Origin: Sphingomonas rosea
GTDB taxonomy: Bacteria > Pseudomonadota > Alphaproteobacteria > Sphingomonadales > Sphingomonadaceae
Assembly (NCBI RefSeq): GCF_039538065.1
Contig: NZ_BAABBR010000001.1
Location: forward strand, 782,501-846,500
Direction of reading: 5' to 3'
DNA length: 64,000 nt
In this document: piece after piece, positions 55,412 through 64,000 of the stretch
Position numbering within the stretch: the stretch's first letter is position 1
Layout: every line of letters begins with the position of its first letter
Made by a program: the position numbers and the translations under genes
The notes under the pieces: model-generated
Told to the model about the DNA's origin: nothing
What the model saw: only the letters and a program-made list of their open reading frames with translations
The model's database searches: none

Positions 55412-57247
55412 CTATAGGCCGAGCGCGACCGCCGTCCAGTAGGTCGCGCCCGCCGCGATGTAGGCCAAGGCGAACAGATAGGTGACCATGAAGATCGGCC
55501 ACTTCCAACCGTTGGTCTCGCGCCGGGTGACCGCGATCGTCGAGATGCACTGGGGCGCGAAGACGAACCAGGCGAGGAAGGCGAGCGCGGTCGGGAGCGG
55601 CCAGTTCTTGCCGAGCCGCTCGGCGAGGCTCTGCTCGAGCTGCGCTTCGTCCGACTGGTCGATGGCATAAACGGTGGCGATGGCGCTCACCGCCACTTCG
55701 CGCGCGGCCATGCTCGGCAGGAGGGCAAGCGCGATGTCGTGATTGAAGCCGATCGGCTTCACCACGACTTCGATCCCGGTCGCGATCCTGCCGGCGAGGC
55801 TGACTTCGCTCTGCTTCTGGCCGGGCCCCGCCTGCGGGAAGCTGGCGAGCGCCCACAGGATCACGGTGGTGACCATGATGATCCCGCCGGCGCGCTTGAG
55901 GAAGATGAACGCGCGCTGCCACAGGCCGAGCGCGACGTCCTTCAGGGCCGGAAGCTGATACTTGGGCAGCTCCATCATGAAGAAGGAGGAAGCGCCGCGC
56001 GCGACGGTCTTGCGCAGGAGCAGCGCCGCGACGAGCGCGCCGAGAATGCCCGCGAGGTAGAGCGCGAACATGACGAGGCCCTGGAGGCCGACTCCGGGAA
56101 GGACGTCGCGCTGCGGGATGAAGGCGGAGATGATCAGCGTGTAGACCGGCAGCCGCGCCGAGCAGGTCATCAGCGGCGCGACGAGGATGGTCGTCAGCCG
56201 GTCCTTCTCATTGTCGATGGTGCGGGTCGCCATGATTCCCGGCACCGCGCAGGCGAAGCTCGACAGCAAGGGGATGAAGGAGCGGCCCGACAGCCCCGCG
56301 CCGGCCATCAGCCGATCCATCAGGAAGGCGGCGCGGACCATGTAGCCGGTGCCTTCCAAGGCCAGGATGAAGAGGAACAGGATCAGGATCTGCGGCAGGA
56401 AGACGACCACCGCCCCGACGCCCCCGATCACGCCGTCGACGAGGAGCGAGCGAATCGTGCCGGGGGGAAGCGCGGCGGCGACCTCGGTTCCGATCCACTC
56501 CATCAGCGATTCGAGCCAGCCGACGGGAGTCTCGGACCAGGCGAACACCGCCTGGAACATGGTGAACATGACGAGCGCCAGGATCAGCGGACCGGCGACC
56601 GGATGAAGCAGCCAGCGGTCGAGCCGGTGAGTCCAGCGGCGGACCGGGGTCTCGCTGACGACGGCCGCGGCAGCGATCCGGCGCGCTTCGCGAGCGACCG
56701 AATCGGGGATGGCCACGGGCGCAGGGCTGGTCCCGAGCTGGGTCTCGAGCGCGGCGCGGAGGGGATCGAGGCCCCGGCGGCGGACCGCGACGGTTTCGAT
56801 CACGGGGGCGCCGAGCTCGGCCGACAGCGCTTGTGCGCTGAGCTTCAGCCCGTCGCGCTCGGCCATGTCGATCATGTTCAAGGCGACCACCATCGGCAGG
56901 CCGAGCGAGCGCAATTCGAGCGCGAAGCGGAGGTGATTGTCGAGGTTGGAGGCGTCGAGCACGACCAGCAGCGCATCAGGGCGGCGCTCGCCGGCGAACT
57001 TGCCCGACAGAACGTCGCGGGTGACGGCTTCGTCGGGACTTGAAGGGGCGAGGCCATAAGCGCCGGGAAGGTCGACCAGCTCGACCGGGCGACCGTCGGC
57101 GAGGACCAGCTTGCCGCTCTTCCGCTCGACGGTCACGCCAGGATAATTGCCGACCTTCTGCCGCGCCCCGGTCAGCGCGTTGAACAGCGCGCTCTTGCCG
57201 GCATTGGGGTTGCCGACGACGGCGACCAGAGGAATGGGCAGGGTCAC
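55412..57247 (-). CDS. feoB: Ferrous iron transport protein B
   Basis: 611-residue FeoB, importing Fe2+ across the inner membrane. The N-terminal G-domain has G1 GNPNAGKSA, G3 VDLPG and G4 ALNMID, then a helical spacer and the membrane core with two gate repeats (FACAVPGIMATRTI and CSARLPVYTLII; conserved Cys in both). It is the short form, lacking the extra C-terminal region of the ~770-residue enterobacterial type. FeoA is encoded 34 nt upstream on the same strand; no feoC is seen. Confidence 0.96.
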   Translation of the reverse strand: MTLPIPLVAVVGNPNAGKSALFNALTGARQKVGNYPGVTVERKSGKLVLADGRPVELVDLPGAYGLAPSSPDEAVTRDVLSGKFAGERRPDALLVVLDASNLDNHLRFALELRSLGLPMVVALNMIDMAERDGLKLSAQALSAELGAPVIETVAVRRRGLDPLRAALETQLGTSPAPVAIPDSVAREARRIAAAAVVSETPVRRWTHRLDRWLLHPVAGPLILALVMFTMFQAVFAWSETPVGWLESLMEWIGTEVAAALPPGTIRSLLVDGVIGGVGAVVVFLPQILILFLFILALEGTGYMVRAAFLMDRLMAGAGLSGRSFIPLLSSFACAVPGIMATRTIDNEKDRLTTILVAPLMTCSARLPVYTLIISAFIPQRDVLPGVGLQGLVMFALYLAGILGALVAALLLRKTVARGASSFFMMELPKYQLPALKDVALGLWQRAFIFLKRAGGIIMVTTVILWALASFPQAGPGQKQSEVSLAGRIATGIEVVVKPIGFNHDIALALLPSMAAREVAVSAIATVYAIDQSDEAQLEQSLAERLGKNWPLPTALAFLAWFVFAPQCISTIAVTRRETNGWKWPIFMVTYLFALAYIAAGATYWTAVALGL

Positions 57248-57281
57248 GCGTTAACAGCTCCGGCGGTGCGCCAGCCCCGCG

Positions 57282-57554
57282 TCAGGCGGCGGGGACGACG
57301 CGAATCGCGTGGGCGTGGATGCGCCGGATCGCTACCGTCATCCGGCCGACGCGGACCGCAAGCGGATCCTTGCCGAACGGTCCGGTGTGCAGCGGCTCGA
57401 CCGTCACGTCGTGGTCGAAGCCGAAGTGCTTCAGCCGCGCCGCCTCGCTCAGGCCGAGCATGCCCCAGTCGACGTCGGCGATCCGGCCGCGACGGCCGAG
57501 TGCCAGCTCGTCGAGGGCGAGCGCGAAGTCAGCGGAGGTGGGCTGAACGGTCAT
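57282..57554 (-). CDS. feoA: Ferrous iron transport protein A
   Basis: 90-residue SH3-like FeoA, the cytoplasmic partner of FeoB. Pattern LALGRRGRIADVDW... LKHFGFDHDVTVEPLHTGPFGKDPLAVRVGRMTVAIRR matches the family. First gene of feoAB; preceded by a perfect A/T-rich palindrome that is a probable iron-responsive operator. No good Shine-Dalgarno precedes the ATG. Confidence 0.93.
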   Translation of the reverse strand: MTVQPTSADFALALDELALGRRGRIADVDWGMLGLSEAARLKHFGFDHDVTVEPLHTGPFGKDPLAVRVGRMTVAIRRIHAHAIRVVPAA

Positions 57555-57561
57555 TGCTGCG

Positions 57562-57574
57562 ATTGATTATCAAT
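57562..57574 (-). promoter_or_regulatory. Candidate Fur-type operator of feoAB
   Basis: Perfect palindrome ATTGAT-T-ATCAAT, 7 nt upstream of the feoA ATG and embedded in an A/T-rich patch (57561-57580) within GC-rich surroundings. It resembles Fur or related iron-regulator half-sites (GATAAT). Which regulator binds is inferred only from the downstream gene function. Confidence 0.6.
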
Positions 57575-57606
57575 AACATCAAGCCACGTCCAGTGGGCGA
57601 ATCACC

Positions 57607-58260
57607 CTAGCGCGGCGGGTAGCGCAGCCGGCCGAGGAAGCGGGTCAGGCTCGGCCGCTCGGTCTTGCCGATCCCGGCCTTCCATTTCTCGAATCGCATC
57701 ACCTCGTCGATCCGGCGGTCGAGAAAGGCGGCAGTGTCGGCATAACCCTCGCTCTCGTCCTGCAGCCAGGCGAGCAGGGTCGAGCCGTAGACGGCCGAGA
57801 GAATGCCGCGCTTGGTGTAGTGATTGTAGTCGGTCGCGGTGTCGCCCGCCATGCGCCACATGACGTCGGCGCTTCGCCACGAGAAGCGCGCGGCCTTCCC
57901 GAGATTCTGTGGCATGGCGAGAATGGCGAGCGCGCGGCGGATGGCCTCGCGCGCCGGTTCCTGGATCTGGAGTCGCTCCCAGACGAGGGAGCGGATCCGC
58001 TCCCGGATCTTCATCGCGGCGAGTCGCTCGGGCGGCAGCCGCTCGGCGAGCGCGGCGTCGACGCCCTCGCCATAAAGGTCGATCAGGCCAACCGCATTGT
58101 CGGGGACGGCGAGCGCGGCAACCGCGGGCTCGATGCCTTCGGAGAGCGCCGCGGCCTCGACCGCGCGAGCGGTCCAGCCATCGAAGGCGGCATTCTCGCC
58201 GATGGCGAGAGCGAGTTGCAGGCGCGCGGCGGCGACGGGCGAAGGGGCAAGGTCGGTCAT
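57607..58260 (-). CDS. Ubiquinone biosynthesis protein COQ9
   Basis: 217-residue COQ9 family protein, a helical lipid-binding accessory factor of ubiquinone synthesis (supports the COQ7-type hydroxylase). Core motif around SADVMWRMAGDTATDYNHYTKRGILSAVYGSTLLAWLQD is diagnostic. The start at 58260 overlaps the end of the upstream EamA gene (ATGA). Its place near a UbiH-type hydroxylase at 63.5 kb is probably coincidental. Confidence 0.93.
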   Translation of the reverse strand: MTDLAPSPVAAARLQLALAIGENAAFDGWTARAVEAAALSEGIEPAVAALAVPDNAVGLIDLYGEGVDAALAERLPPERLAAMKIRERIRSLVWERLQIQEPAREAIRRALAILAMPQNLGKAARFSWRSADVMWRMAGDTATDYNHYTKRGILSAVYGSTLLAWLQDESEGYADTAAFLDRRIDEVMRFEKWKAGIGKTERPSLTRFLGRLRYPPR

Positions 58261-59141
58261 GCGGGTTCCGATTTGGGCTTCGCGGGGCGGTCCTGCAAGC
58301 GAACGAGCACAAGGGCGGTACCGATGGCGAGTGCGCCGAGGATGTCGAGTGGCGTCATGACTTCCCCATAATAGAGCCAGCCGATCGCCGCCGAGACCGC
58401 TGCCTGGGTGAGGAGCGCGAGGCCGACGATCAGCGGCGGCACTTCGCCCAGCGCATAGACGAGGAGCGACTGGCCGATCACCTGGCTGCCGAGCGCAAAC
58501 AGGATAACCCCGGTCCAGTCGGCAGGAATGATCTGTTCGCCGGTCAGGAGAGCGACCGGAAGCAGGTAGATGGCGCCGAACAGGCTGGCGAGAAACAGCA
58601 AGGGCATCGGTTGCATCGAGCCGCGCACGCGTTCGACCCCGATCAGATAGCCGGCGTAGAGGAGCCCGGCGGCGATCGAAAGGAGGTCGCCGCGCAAATG
58701 GTCGAGGCTGAGTTCGGCGCTCCCGGCGACCAGCAAGGCGGTGCCGAGCGCGGCGAGGAGGAGGGCCCAGCCCTCGAGCCGGGTCGGGCCGCGCCGGACG
58801 ATCCACAGGCCCCAGCCGGCGAGGACGAAGCTCGCGACATTGCCGAACAGCGTCGCATTGCCGAGCTTGGTGAGGTGGATGCCGGCATTCCACAGCGCGA
58901 GGTCGGCGGCGAAGAACAGGGCCGCGGCGGCGATCGCGAGCGTCTGCCCGCGGCTCGGCACGCGCGGCGGCTGGCGCAGAAGGACGGCGATGGCCCACAG
59001 GAAGGGCAAGGCGAGGGCGAGACGCCAGAAGCCCGCCGCGATCGGGCCGACCCCCGACAGGCGGACGGTCCAGGGCCCGAGCGCAAGCGCCGCGTTGCCG
59101 AGCAGAAGGGCGACGAACGCGCGCGTGGGGACTTTCTTCAC
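58257..59141 (-). CDS. EamA (DMT) family transporter
   Basis: 294-residue membrane protein with ten predicted helices in two EamA repeats (about 5-140 and 150-285). GTG start at 59141 with AGGGAAGG just upstream. Starts with KKVPTRAFVALLLGNAALALGPWTVRL and ends in a basic tail. Substrate unknown. Coupled to COQ9 by a 4-nt overlap. Confidence 0.9.
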   Translation of the reverse strand: MKKVPTRAFVALLLGNAALALGPWTVRLSGVGPIAAGFWRLALALPFLWAIAVLLRQPPRVPSRGQTLAIAAAALFFAADLALWNAGIHLTKLGNATLFGNVASFVLAGWGLWIVRRGPTRLEGWALLLAALGTALLVAGSAELSLDHLRGDLLSIAAGLLYAGYLIGVERVRGSMQPMPLLFLASLFGAIYLLPVALLTGEQIIPADWTGVILFALGSQVIGQSLLVYALGEVPPLIVGLALLTQAAVSAAIGWLYYGEVMTPLDILGALAIGTALVLVRLQDRPAKPKSEPA

Positions 59142-59279
59142 CCCGCCTTCCCTAAAGCGCCGCCGCCGCCGGTCCAGCCCGCACGCGTCCGCGGAACCTC
59201 GCCAAGGCCACCGGATTGTCCATCGCGAAACGCCACCTATGTCTGGCGCCGTGCTCGCTTCCATGCAGACAGGACCTTC

Positions 59280-60368
59280 ATGACCAACCTCTTCGACCCC
59301 GTCGTCTTCGGCGACATCCAGCTCGCCAACCGCATCGTCATGGCCCCGCTCACCCGCGGCCGCTCGGGCCCGAAGGGCATTCCGACCGAGACGGTGAAGG
59401 AATATTATCGCCAGCGCGCCGGGGCGGGGCTGATCATTTCCGAAGGCACCGGCATCAGCTGTGAGGGGCTCGGCTGGCCCAATGCGCCCGGCCTTTGGAC
59501 CGACGAGCAGGTCGAGGGCTGGAAGCCCGTGACCGAGGCAGTGCACGAGGCCGGCGGCAAGATCGTTGCGCAATTGTGGCATATGGGCCGGCTGGTCCAT
59601 TCGAGCGTGACCGGTCTCCAGCCTGTCTCGGCGAGCGCGACGACCGCGCCGCACAAGGCGCACACCTATGACGGCAAGAAGCCGTACGAGGAGGCGCGCG
59701 CGATCACGAGCGACGACATCGCGCGGATCATGGGGGATTATGCGACCGCGACCCGCAACGCGCTGCGCGCCGGCTTCGACGGGGTCCAGCTCCACGGTGC
59801 CAACGGCTATCTCGTCGACCAATTCCTGCGCGACGGGACCAATCTTCGCGACGACGACTATGGCGGGTCGATCGAGAACCGCCTCCGCTTCCTGCGCGAG
59901 GCGACCGAGGCGCTGATCTCGGAAGCGGGCGCGGGCCGGACGGTCGTCCGCCTCAGCCCGCTTGGCCTCGTGCAGGGCTGCGACGACAGCGAGCCGCACC
60001 AGCTGTTCGTCGCAGCGGGCAAGATGCTCGGCGAACTCGGCATCGCCGCGCTCGAGCTGCGCGAGCCGGGTCCGCAGTCGACCTTCGCCGCGTCGGATGC
60101 CGATCCGGTCAGCCCCGAGATCCGTCCCTTCTTCACGGGCGGGATCATCCTCAACAGCGATTATGACGGGCCGAGCGCGCGTGCCCGGCTGGCCGAGGGG
60201 GTCGCCGACGCGATCAGCTTCGGGCGGCCGTACATCGCCAACCCCGATCTCGCCGACCGGCTGCGCCACGACCTGCCGCTCGCCGCGCCCGACAGCACGA
60301 CCTTCTACACGGCAGGCCCGGAAGGCTACACCGACTATCCGACTGCCAAGGAACAGGTCGCGGCCTGA
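59280..60368 (+). CDS. Alkene reductase (old yellow enzyme family)
   Basis: 362-residue FMN flavoenzyme that reduces activated C=C bonds (enones, N-ethylmaleimide, nitro compounds) with NAD(P)H. TIM barrel motifs: NRIVMAPLTRGRS, GTGISCEGLGW, the HMGRLVHSS loop, HGANGYLVDQFL (His-Asn substrate pair) and the C-terminal FGRPYIANPDLADRL. No operon partner is evident: the next gene starts 15 nt later and may be co-transcribed. Confidence 0.95.
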   Translation: MTNLFDPVVFGDIQLANRIVMAPLTRGRSGPKGIPTETVKEYYRQRAGAGLIISEGTGISCEGLGWPNAPGLWTDEQVEGWKPVTEAVHEAGGKIVAQLWHMGRLVHSSVTGLQPVSASATTAPHKAHTYDGKKPYEEARAITSDDIARIMGDYATATRNALRAGFDGVQLHGANGYLVDQFLRDGTNLRDDDYGGSIENRLRFLREATEALISEAGAGRTVVRLSPLGLVQGCDDSEPHQLFVAAGKMLGELGIAALELREPGPQSTFAASDADPVSPEIRPFFTGGIILNSDYDGPSARARLAEGVADAISFGRPYIANPDLADRLRHDLPLAAPDSTTFYTAGPEGYTDYPTAKEQVAA

Positions 60369-60382
60369 ACCTTTCTATCCCC

Positions 60383-61021
60383 ATGGAGATCGAAAAGATG
60401 CGCGTGAACTGGAAGGTCACCGGAGCGGTCGCGGCGAGTGCCCTCGTGGGCCTCGGCATTGCCTATGTCCTGCAGGAAAAGGCGACGCCCGGGCCCGCCT
60501 ACCGGGTGCTGGTCAGCGAAGGTGACCTCCAGATCCGCGCCTATCCGGCCATCACCGTCGCCGAGACGGTGGTCGCTGGCGCGCGCAAGGACGCGCTGAG
60601 CCAGGGCTTCCAAATCCTCGCGGACTATATCTTCGCCAAGTCGCGGCCGGGCGAAAAGCTGCCGATGACGGTGCCGGTCATGCAGGACCAGGGCAATCCG
60701 ATGGCGAGCGATCCGCCGATGTTCGACGACGAGGTCGACGGTGGCTGGCGCGTACGCTTCGTCATGCCCGAGGGCCATGACCTGCCCGAGCCGCCGGCCG
60801 GGGTCACCCTCGTCGAGCTGCCCGCGCGGCGGGTCGGCGCGGCGAGCTTCCACGGCACCGCGCATGACGAGCGGCTGCAGGCGGCCGAGGACCGGCTTCG
60901 CGGCTGGCTCGAGCGACACGGCGAGCAGGCCGTTCCGAGCGATCCCGAATATGCCTTCTACAATTCGCCGATGATCCCCCCGCCGCTGCGGCGCAACGAG
61001 GTGCTGCTGGCGCTCAGGTAA
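60383..61021 (+). CDS. SOUL family heme-binding protein
   Basis: 212-residue protein with an N-terminal membrane anchor (residues ~12-30) and a SOUL domain (YRVLVSEGDLQIRAYPAITVAETVV, then EKLPMTVPVMQ and the C-terminal NSPMIPPPLRRNEVLLAL motif). SOUL proteins bind heme or tetrapyrroles; role in bacteria unclear. Starts 15 nt after the alkene reductase gene, so probably co-expressed. Confidence 0.9.
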   Translation: MEIEKMRVNWKVTGAVAASALVGLGIAYVLQEKATPGPAYRVLVSEGDLQIRAYPAITVAETVVAGARKDALSQGFQILADYIFAKSRPGEKLPMTVPVMQDQGNPMASDPPMFDDEVDGGWRVRFVMPEGHDLPEPPAGVTLVELPARRVGAASFHGTAHDERLQAAEDRLRGWLERHGEQAVPSDPEYAFYNSPMIPPPLRRNEVLLALR

Positions 61022-61051
61022 GTCGGTCCTGGGGGTGCGTCGGGGATTGCC

Positions 61052-63394
61052 TCACAAGGGATGCCCGTCGGTATCCATCAGGACCTCGCGGCGGCCGACG
61101 TGGTCGGGCTGGCCGACCTTACCGTCCTTCTCCATCCGCTCGATCAGCCGCGCCGCGCTGTTGTAGCCGACGCGCAGCTGGCGCTGAAGGTAGGAGGTCG
61201 AGGCCTTCTGGCTTTCGGCAACGATCTGGATCGCCTTGCGGTAGAGCTGCGATTCGGGGTCGTCGTCGCCCTCGGGCGCGCCGTCGAGGGCGAAGCCACC
61301 ATCCTCGGGCTCCTCGGTGACCGCGCTAATGTAGTCTGGCGTCCCCTGCTTGCGCCAATGGTCGGCGATCAGGCGCACTTCCTCGTCGCTGACGAAGGGC
61401 CCGTGGACGCGCAGGATTTGCTTGCCGCCGGGCATGTAGAGCATGTCCCCCTTGCCCAGCAGCTGCTCGGCCCCCTGCTCGCCGAGAATGGTCCGGCTGT
61501 CGATCTTGCTCGTCACCTGGAAGGAGATGCGGGTCGGAAGATTGGCCTTGATGACGCCGGTGATGACGTCGACCGACGGTCGCTGGGTCGCCATGATGAG
61601 GTGAATGCCGGCCGCGCGGGCCTTCTGCGCGAGGCGCTGGATCAGGAATTCGACTTCCTTGCCGGCGGTCATCATCAGGTCGGCGAGCTCGTCGACCACC
61701 ACCACGATCTGCGGCAGGACCTCATATTCGAGCTCCTCAGTCTCGTAGATCGGCTGGCCCGAATCGGCGTCGTAGCCGGTCTGCACCTTGCGTCCGAGCT
61801 TGGTTCCCCGGGCCTTGGCCTCGAGTACCTTGTCGTTGAAGCTCTTCAAGGCGCGGACGCCGAGGCTCGCCATCATCCGGTAGCGCTCCTCCATCTGCTC
61901 GACCGCCCATTTGAGCGCGCGGATCGCCTTGGGGGGCTCGGTCACGACCGGGGCGAGGAGGTGCGGAATGCCGTCGTAGATGCTCAGTTCAAGCATCTTG
62001 GGATCGATCATGATCATTCGGCACTGGTCCGGGCCCATCCGGTAGAGCAGCGAGAGGATCATGCAGTTGAGGCCGACCGACTTGCCCGAGCCGGTGGTAC
62101 CCGCGACGAGCAGGTGCGGCATGGGCGCGAGGTCGGCGATGACGGGGTCGCCCGCGATATTCTTGCCGAGCACCAGGGGCAGGCTCATCGCCTGGTCGGC
62201 GAAGGCCTGGCTGCCGATGAGTTCGCGCAACGCGACGCTTTCGCGTTTGGGATTGGGCAATTCGATGCCGATGACGCTGCGGCCCGGAATGGTCGCGACG
62301 CGGGCCGAGAGTGCGCTCATGTTGCGGGCGACGTCGTCGGCGAGCTGGATGACGCGGCTGGCCTTGATTCCGCTCGCGGGCTCCAATTCGTACATGGTGA
62401 CGACGGGGCCCGGGCGGACCTCGACGATGTCGCCGCGGACGTGGAAGTCCTCGAGCACGCTTTCGAGCAGGCGGGCATTGCGCTCGAGGCCCGCGCGATC
62501 GACCTGGTTGCGACCTGATTCGGCAGGCAAAGCGAGGAGGTCGATCGGGGGCAGCGCGTAGCTGTCGCCGAGCGCGAGGCTCTGCTGCTGCGCGGCGCCG
62601 GCGGCGCCCTTGCGGCCCTTGACCTTTTCGGCGGCGGCGGGCGCGATCGAGCGGGTCGGCTCCTTGACCGCCACCTCGGGCCGCGACTTGGGCGGCGCGG
62701 CGACCCGCGGTTCGGCCTCTTCCCTGGCGGTCCGGCGCGGTGCGGGGAGCCGCTCGGTCGAGCGCTTGAGCTTGTCGGTGACGAAGGCCTTCTCCTCGTC
62801 GCGCAGCGCCAGCGCGATGAAGGCGAGGACGAGTCCGCCGAGGCCGAGCAGGAGGATGAGCGCAATCCGGCTCGGGCCGGCGATCGACTGCTCGGGGATC
62901 ATGGCGAGGAGCGCGTTCCAGCCATTGGCGCCGGCGAGACCGAGCACCCCGCCCCATCCGGCCGGCAGCCCCGATACGCCCGAATTGACGAGCAGGCCGA
63001 GCGCCATGCCGATGAGCACCGCGCCGAGCGCAGCGACCGACAGCGCCCGCCCGACCCGGCCCGCGGGCTGGCCGCCGAGGAGACGGATTCCGGCGAGGCC
63101 GAGTACCGGCAGCAGGACCACGCCGCCAAGGCCGAACAGGAGCAAGAGCAGGTCGCTGGCATAAGCGCCGGGCAGACCGAGCCAGTTGGCCGCGGGGCCG
63201 CCCGCCGCGGTGCTCCAACTCGGATCGGTCCGCTCGTGCGTCAGGAGCGCGATCGCCAGCGCCACCGAGATACCGAGCAGGATCGCGCCGACGAAGCGCA
63301 GCGAGAAGTCACGCGCCGCGCCGCCCAACCGGTCACGCCAGTCGGGTTCGAGCTCGCGCCGGTCCGCCCGGGTCCGTGCCGCTGCCGTTGCCAT
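61052..63394 (-). CDS. ftsK: DNA translocase FtsK
   Basis: 780-residue division-linked DNA translocase. Four predicted helices in residues ~35-195, a short linker (~205-280; much shorter than in E. coli), the alpha domain, a RecA-like motor with Walker [10 protein letters not shown] and Walker [13 protein letters not shown], and a C-terminal gamma winged helix ([22 protein letters not shown]) that reads KOPS sites. It would clear chromosome termini and activate XerCD at the septum. Confidence 0.97.
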   Translation of the reverse strand: MATAAARTRADRRELEPDWRDRLGGAARDFSLRFVGAILLGISVALAIALLTHERTDPSWSTAAGGPAANWLGLPGAYASDLLLLLFGLGGVVLLPVLGLAGIRLLGGQPAGRVGRALSVAALGAVLIGMALGLLVNSGVSGLPAGWGGVLGLAGANGWNALLAMIPEQSIAGPSRIALILLLGLGGLVLAFIALALRDEEKAFVTDKLKRSTERLPAPRRTAREEAEPRVAAPPKSRPEVAVKEPTRSIAPAAAEKVKGRKGAAGAAQQQSLALGDSYALPPIDLLALPAESGRNQVDRAGLERNARLLESVLEDFHVRGDIVEVRPGPVVTMYELEPASGIKASRVIQLADDVARNMSALSARVATIPGRSVIGIELPNPKRESVALRELIGSQAFADQAMSLPLVLGKNIAGDPVIADLAPMPHLLVAGTTGSGKSVGLNCMILSLLYRMGPDQCRMIMIDPKMLELSIYDGIPHLLAPVVTEPPKAIRALKWAVEQMEERYRMMASLGVRALKSFNDKVLEAKARGTKLGRKVQTGYDADSGQPIYETEELEYEVLPQIVVVVDELADLMMTAGKEVEFLIQRLAQKARAAGIHLIMATQRPSVDVITGVIKANLPTRISFQVTSKIDSRTILGEQGAEQLLGKGDMLYMPGGKQILRVHGPFVSDEEVRLIADHWRKQGTPDYISAVTEEPEDGGFALDGAPEGDDDPESQLYRKAIQIVAESQKASTSYLQRQLRVGYNSAARLIERMEKDGKVGQPDHVGRREVLMDTDGHPL

Positions 63395-63499
63395 TCTCGT
63401 CTATTCCCACCCGCTCAAATCTGTTCCCCCATTGTGCCTGTCAGCCGAGTCCATGGTCAAGGATGACGGCATGACGATCAGCCCCTACATGCGTCTTCC

Positions 63500-64000
63500 A
63501 TGACACGCACCGACGTCATCATCCTCGGCGGCGGCCTGGTCGGCCTCGCGCTCGCCAGCGCCCTCGACCATGCCGGGCTCCAATCCATCATCGTCGATCC
63601 GGCGGACCCCGACACGCGCCGCGACGCGGCCTTCGACGGGCGCACCACCGCGGTCTCCTCGTCGAGCATGCGGATGTTCGGGACCATCGGAGTCCTCGAC
63701 CATCTCGCCGGAGCGGGTTGCCCGATCGAGGCGATCCGCGTTGCCGACGGGCTTCAGCCGGGCTCGCTGACCTTCGAGCCGGGCGAGGACGGCGAGCCCT
63801 TGGGCGTGATGCACGAGAACCGCCACCTGCGAGCCGCCCTTCTTGCGCGGGCCGAAGCGGCGAGCCATGCGACGCTGATGTGGAAGCGGCAGGTCAAAGA
63901 AGTCGTCCGAGACGACCATCGGGCCACCGTTCGCCTTGCCGACGGCGAAGAACTGACCGCACCGCTGGTGATCGGGGCCGAGGGCCGCCAGTCACCGAGC
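63500..64000 (+). CDS. UbiH/COQ6-family FAD monooxygenase, 5' part
   Basis: First 167 codons of a class A flavoprotein hydroxylase, cut by the window end. The FAD-binding ILGGGLVGLALASAL, the RTTAVSSSSMRMFGTIG segment and the second motif beginning at IGAEGRQSPS are typical of the UbiH/UbiF/COQ6 group of ubiquinone ring hydroxylases. Which ring position is modified cannot be told from this part. Divergent from ftsK over 105 bp. Confidence 0.88.
   Translation, partial: MTRTDVIILGGGLVGLALASALDHAGLQSIIVDPADPDTRRDAAFDGRTTAVSSSSMRMFGTIGVLDHLAGAGCPIEAIRVADGLQPGSLTFEPGEDGEPLGVMHENRHLRAALLARAEAASHATLMWKRQVKEVVRDDHRATVRLADGEELTAPLVIGAEGRQSPS

Overview
The window is a gene-dense, high-GC chromosomal segment of an alphaproteobacterium, most likely a member of the Sphingomonadaceae. 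That rests on the content: a glycine-rich cold-shock protein with two cold-shock domains, TonB-dependent receptors with Val-Val-Thr-Gly motifs, DUF4167, a divK/DUF3572 pair, a CBP3-type cytochrome bc1 chaperone, COQ9, and one near-ideal EcfG-type stress promoter. Almost everything is housekeeping. Genes are packed tightly, with many 4-nt start/stop overlaps, GTG or TTG starts, and five convergent pairs whose stop codons overlap by 4 nt.

Layout. 1-366 has no convincing gene but four hairpins and a promoter-like element. 367-5288 carries a CBS protein, a small membrane protein, an acyl-CoA thioesterase, tandem DUF4139 proteins and DUF4167. 5510-8668 is a hisS-prfA-prmC translation operon (minus strand). 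8722-11174 is an M61 peptidase coupled to inorganic pyrophosphatase, closed by a strong terminator. 11220-20141 holds a TonB receptor, an amidase lipoprotein, SMR and EamA transporters, DUF1345, a retropepsin-like protease, ispG and an S1/P1 nuclease. 20138-22436 is an SPFH / ribbon-helix-helix / small membrane protein / hydrolase operon. 22507-26221 has an isoaspartyl peptidase, GNAT, ATP-dependent DNA ligase and rpmG. 26288-30406 has divK, DUF3572, HAD, SDR, RidA and a FemAB-like protein. 30495-35656 has the cold-shock protein, RNase D, lptC-lptA-lptB and rpoN.

35653-44226 is a rearranged dnaN-recF-gyrB region. A DEAD-box helicase lies between recF and gyrB, and a visibly AT-richer patch lies between recF and dnaN. 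That patch (about 42.07-43.03 kb) holds three small membrane-protein genes, one of them broken by a stop codon, each bounded by copies of a ~30-bp imperfect palindrome. It is the most unusual part of the window. 44349-46641 has an HPt protein and a coupled pair (Gly/Arg-rich exported protein plus fasciclin lipoprotein) behind the EcfG-type promoter. 46764-53189 has an MFS transporter, a TonB receptor with a divergent TetR gene, and a kynureninase-like/tryptophan dioxygenase pair. 53246-57554 has bamE, the bc1 chaperone, DUF177, ssb and feoAB. 57607-64000 has COQ9, an EamA transporter, an old-yellow-enzyme reductase, a SOUL protein, ftsK and the 5' part of a UbiH-type hydroxylase.

No defence system, prophage, CRISPR array, insertion sequence, tRNA or rRNA gene was recognised. 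The best candidates for something undescribed are the repeat-bounded patch at 42.07-43.03 kb and the SPFH/RHH operon with its palindromic promoter. Both are hypotheses.
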